The notes under the pieces were generated by a model. That model ran no database searches. It was not told the DNA's origin and saw only the letters and a program-made list of their open reading frames with translations. Source: Cerrena zonata (Eukaryota; Basidiomycota; Agaricomycetes; Polyporales; Cerrenaceae). From it: 64,000 nt of DNA. The stretch lies in NCBI GenBank assembly GCA_038087015.1, contig JASBNA010000003.1, forward strand, positions 992,001 through 1,056,000. Direction: 5' to 3'. Shown here piece after piece: positions 59,883-64,000 of this stretch (positions are counted from its first letter, which is position 1; each line of letters opens with the position of its first letter). The position numbers were made by a program, and so were the translations under genes.

Positions 59883-61615
59883 CCATGAAAGTTTAACGCC
59901 ACAATCACCACCCTCGAATTCAGAGCTGTGCTGCCAGCAGCCTGTAACCCTCCTGCATCCTGATTGTTCACGTTCCCGCTCGTTCCCCCCACTGATCTAT
60001 GTGATCTGCTGGTCGGTTAACGTTCACTCGTTTTTTCCCCGTTCTTGTTCATGTCATGACTTTTTATCATCCTCATGCACGTTTCACGGCTGTTATCACT
60101 TTCTTTCATTAGCCTTCATTACGCCTTGACATCATGGATCATCATGGACATCATCAAGCTGTTTCTCATTTATTTCCCCTCATGGACATATTTTCCTATC
60201 AGATATAACCCGACATGCCTCTCACACGACCGAAGAAGGCCCAACTGTACTAATAGCTTATACGTCTCCCATCCCGAGAAACTTCTACCCTTGATTCTTT
60301 GCTGATTATATTGCATACCTTTTGAGGTATTGCGTTCACACCTTCCTTCTCCTATCCGTTTCTATTCTTCATTTTTTTCTCTTCCTTTTTGCCCTTGTCA
60401 TGATTCCCCCTATCATATCTAATACCAGACTTGAATATATATAGACGTCATAACTTATTCCTACCCGACCACAAAGCGTTCATTCATTACCAATCAAAAT
60501 TCTCTCGCAGGTCCTGATTGTCGAATTCGGATATGCTAGTACGAAATTGAAGACAGCTTGTTTTCTTCCTACGTAAGTAATCTCTTGGAGGGGCAACCAT
60601 GAACCCATTATTTGATTCTGCCCCCGCCGCCGGCAGAAGGCCCATGAGATCCGACTCATGGCAATCCACGAGCGTTGAAACGATCGTATCTTCCATCTTG
60701 ACCTTCATTCTTACCTATTATATACTAATACCTTAGTCGGCCCAACCATGACGACTGTGAGGGGTAAAATGGATCCGATATTTTGCCCTGGTGCCTCGGC
60801 AAACCGTATTCGTCTCCCGCGAGCCTGCGCCATTTCATACGAACCACGCTGTCCTCATTTCAAGTCGAATCTCCGCGGATGGAGTAGCTTAAAAGGTTAT
60901 AGTATGCAGGCTAAACGAGTTTGAAACCCCAATATGAGGGGTAAGAGAGGCGATCGGTATGAACAGATGTAGCAGATAGAGATAAAGCGGATGCAATTCT
61001 TGCGAAGGTGGCATACGGGGTTTAGTTACAAACTAGACATGACGCATCAATGAGTCTGAACGGCAGAACAAGGTAACTAGTGACTATTAGTGGGTCTCAC
61101 AGCGAGTGGATAGTAAACAAATACCATGGTACGATCTGTATCGTGACGTCATAGCAGTACAACGGCAGAGAGGAAACCTAGGAACGCAACAGAAAACAGG
61201 AACAGAAAGTGGAGAAAGTACAGTAATGGAGATCAAAGAATGATGAAGGTAGGGAGACGCAACGGTAGCGCACTAGGATGATGGGGGATGCTAAGACTAC
61301 AGAGTATAGAGTACAAAACTATGCAGGTGGTGGGTGAGGAGAGAACGCGCGCCAGTGGAGAGAGACTTGGAGAGGAAGATGGAGATGTTAAAGGAGGTGG
61401 GTCTGATGCCTGAGAAAGAAAAGCAATCAAAAGGAATCCAGTCCGTAGAGTATGGGCGAATATGAAGAAATAACTTCAGGAGTCGCAGAAAAAAAGAAAA
61501 TGGGACGATAGAGTGGAGATCGTGAAACAGAGAGACATGAGAGCCGTGAGCATAATACAACCCCTGGGGACGCTGAACCCATTCCGAAAATGACGCAAAA
61601 ATGAATGCTGGGAGT
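59883..61615. other. Intergenic region, no supported gene
   Basis: About 1.7 kb between convergent genes. A minus-strand ORF at 60487-60708 (MKVKMEDTIVSTLVDCHESD...) and ORFs near 61233-61560 lack domains and exon structure. The start of this stretch is AT/T-rich 3' UTR of the upstream gene (TTTTTCCCCGTTCTTGTTC). No repeat or RNA gene seen. Confidence 0.4.
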
Positions 61616-63426
61616 TTATGCCAGCTCCAACACAGAGGTCTCCAAGACCCTGAAACACGTTGGATCCTTGCTCAGCTCGCTCCAATTGATTTTCTCTCTC
61701 CAATTGTATTGGTTAGCCTCCTTCTCACCCGCATCTGCAAACAAGGCCATCTCATCCTCAGAGACTCCACGGAACATCAAGAACATCCTGGTGAAGACAC
61801 AGCCTTCAGCGGTAACGGAGATGTCAATCGCCGCAGCGAGTTTGCTTGGAGTCATGAATCGGTATGCAATGTATTTGTGAGCGGCGAATGCAGACATGCT
61901 GTTACTGTGGCGTGGAGGGTAGGGCATTGGTATATCAAATAAATCAAGAGAAATAGGGAGACGTACTTGATGAAATTGGTGCGAGCATGCAAAGATAGCC
62001 CTAGCTGATCGAGGACACGCATCAGGTGGGGGATAAAGTCCTGATAGCTCATCGCGAAGCTGTTGCGAGGTGCAATGAACTCAATGGGATCGAGCATCGA
62101 AGGATCAGGGCTAAGGGTGCGTTAGTTGTTGAGAGCCCGCAATATAATTGACACTCACACAGCTTCGTAATAGAGTGCCGTTGTATTCATCAAAGATTCA
62201 AAGTGTTCCAATGCACCTCCAGGGTGTACGCGAACAAACCACTTGACTTTGTCTTCACCTACTGCCTCGGCGGGAGGCATTGCAAGGCTCATTTTCCACA
62301 ACGGCGAGAACTGGAGGAAGACATCACAGTATTGCTGCTTAGGCGCGAGAATGCTCAGATGACACCTTGCTGTAGGTGGTTTAGAAGCATCTGCCATCCT
62401 TTGAATGATCCTGGAGTCTATCAAAAGCTCTGGATCGATTTCTTCCGAGTTGATGATTCGAGTGCCGCTAAATTCCATTTTGTGGGTATCGCCGTCGTGG
62501 ACGACATTCAGTTTGCCCCAGAACATTCCATCCACAGTTGTTCCGTCCTCCATACGAGCCATATCGAGCTCATCCGAAGTGATAAGAGTGTCCAGCGCCA
62601 CAGTTTGCCCAGGGATCAACTCTAGGTTGAATGTTCCGGGCATCTCCAGGACGGGGGGAGGGCTGTGGAGCAAGGTTAACGCTGAGACAAGGATTGTTAA
62701 GCAAAGAAGACTTACGGAGGCGGACTGGTAGAGACAAATAGGACGAGTGGTTAGTGGCATGTAAATTTAGGGAAGAGGATACATACGGAGGCTCCTCTAC
62801 GGGTGGAGGACCATCGCCAATGATTTCGACCTTGAACGCACGGACGCCTTGGATAGCAATTTGGTAGGAATCCTCTCCAGTAATCTGATCAAACCACAGT
62901 TAGCTTATCAACAAAGGGCGAGTAGGAATACACAAACATAGATCCAAGGGCTAGATACCACACGCTATGAAGAAAGAATGCATTGTAAGTTGGGTGGAGG
63001 GCATATTGTGGCGTAATTGAAGGACTTACAGCAGCGTCCCAGGAAGCGAATTCGATCGGTACTCGGAGAGCGTACTGAGCACCCTCTGGAGGCTTGATCC
63101 ACTCTCTGACCTGGTGATCAAGTTCCTAGAACAACAAGTGTAAGCTGAAGCACATATGGAACATAACTTTATCGTACAGCAAATGTATTGGGAAGCTATT
63201 TAGGATGAGTGAGCGATCGAGGTTCATCTTGAAAGGATTGTCGGCATACCATACGTATCGTCTCCATCTCCATGAAAACGAGTGTAAGCAATCTTGGTGC
63301 CGAGACCTGCATCTGTGGTGGACTTTGTTGCAGCTTTGCTTCCTTGTTTTTCGGAGTCTTGAATCGACCCCAGAAGCCGGGGAGATTGATGGGTGAGCCT
63401 CTGGGTGTGAAGGGAGCAGTGAGCAT
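61616..63426 (-). CDS. Conserved fungal protein of unknown function
   Basis: Start ATG 63426-63424 (MLTAPFTPRGSPINLPGFWG); stop TAA 61618-61616 after VLETSVLELA. About eight exons: KIAYTRFHGDGDDTFPIHLL, ELDHQVREWIKPPEGAQYAL, SSPWIYITGEDSYQIAIQGV, a proline hinge (GDGPPPVEEPP), VDGMFWGKLNVVHDGDTHKM, CDVFLQFSPLWKMSLAMPP, EFIAPRNSFAMSYQDFIPHL, LSLHARTNFIN and AAHKYIAYRFMTPSKLAAAI. About 430 residues. No signal peptide, membrane helix or catalytic motif is obvious. The block LSLHARTNFI followed by HKYIAYRF and VFTRMFLMFRGVSEDE looks like a strongly conserved domain of unknown role. Oddity: the T5 run at 63347-63351 (A5 in the gene) appears one base short, since FKTPK must continue into KAATKSTTDAGLGTKIAYTR. 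Confidence 0.72.
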
Positions 63427-64000
63427 AGAAAGGTGTGAAAGGAAGAGACGCTACTTACGCTGGAGAGTGAAGCATGTCGGAAGAGATGGAACGTGAAGAG
63501 GGTGTGGTATAGATGCAAGGTTGGAATTGACAGAGGGAGTCAATTAAGTGGCATAGTAGAACACGAGGCTAGAACACGAGGCAAACGTGATCCAGGCGAT
63601 AACAACATTGTGTTCTTCCCGTCAGTTGCATTGCCTTCTAGGTATATGGGGCTGGTGTTTGCGATTACTCGAGCGTTGTCGTAGAGAGTAAGAAACAACC
63701 GTTGCATGTCGTCCCCAAGTGTCTTATTGGTCTTCATTTGCTTTCAGGTTGGGCAATTTCGGGTACCTGCACATAGACGCCCATATGCGTCATAGACGGG
63801 CGCCTCGACTTGCCGCGAAGATTCGGTATTCTTGCTGGCTTTCGCTCTTGGTTCACTCTTTACAGCTCTTTCCATTTCGCCATGTTGCGGTCATCAATTC
63901 AGAGCCAGCTGAGGCCAGCATTTTCTGCTGTTCAGAGCCGAACATTTGTTTCCACAGTTCTTCTCACTAGGAACTGGGAAAATGATACTGTTGCGACCCT
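63427..64000. other. Upstream flank, nothing recognised
   Basis: About 570 bp holding the promoter of the gene ending at 61616. The ORF at 63719-63970 is cut by no known domain and has no exon structure. Confidence 0.35.

Noticed and set aside
60487..60708. 73-codon minus-strand ORF, considered as a mating pheromone precursor
   Set aside because: It lacks a C-terminal CaaX motif and other pheromone features.

Overview
The window is nuclear DNA of a filamentous basidiomycete, most likely an Agaricomycete. Genes are dense, lie on both strands, and are broken by many short (mostly 50-65 bp) GT-AG introns. The gene set is fungal: an alpha-1,3-glucan synthase, a Ste11-type MAPKKK, TRAPPII Trs120, Vps55, a Gyp7-like RabGAP and a Hnt3-like aprataxin. 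There is no plasmid, phage, CRISPR array, rRNA or convincing tRNA.

Layout. 1-4383 (+): 3' part of a large helical-repeat protein. 5097-9893 (+): TRS120/TRAPPC9. 10062-10629 (-): VPS55. 11546-12727: a poorly understood stretch with five tandem copies of a ~170 bp unit. 12911-14004 (-): SAM methyltransferase. 14525-16471 (+): sphingoid-base kinase. 16919-24754 (-): alpha-1,3-glucan synthase, the largest gene. 24755-27097: no gene seen. 27098-29925 (-): 5'-nucleotidase-type phosphoesterase. 31170-32210 (-): nicotinamide riboside kinase. 33013-34731 (+): MDP-1-like HAD phosphatase joined to a second domain that resembles an ADP-ribosyltransferase fold. 36025-39894 (+): STE11 MAPKKK. 40185-42576 (-): TRM1, divergent from 42946-43383 (+) ribosomal protein eS21. 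43979-47014 (+): Gyp7-like TBC RabGAP. 47360-48953 (-): secreted beta-propeller. 49958-51094 and 51678-52819 (-): tandem flavin-reductase-like paralogues. 53274-54073 (+): aprataxin-like HIT protein. 54304-56157 (-): Gfo/Idh/MocA oxidoreductase. 56650-57223 (-): small coiled-coil protein. 57981-59882 (+): basidiomycete regulatory-type protein, possibly Clp1-like. 61616-63426 (-): conserved protein of unknown function.

The genes do not form one pathway. Loose themes are membrane traffic (Trs120, Vps55, Gyp7), cell wall and signalling (Ags, Ste11), nucleotide/NAD metabolism (nicotinamide riboside kinase, 5'-nucleotidase, HAD phosphatase with ART-like domain) and translation (TRM1, eS21).

Two window-wide observations matter for anyone using the annotation. 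First, at least eight conserved genes can be read through only by assuming a one-base insertion or deletion, usually in a short homopolymer. This looks like residual sequencing error rather than parallel gene decay. Second, three to four introns appear to use GC-AG instead of GT-AG ends. Gene ends are exact where a start or stop codon is named. Internal exon borders were read by eye.
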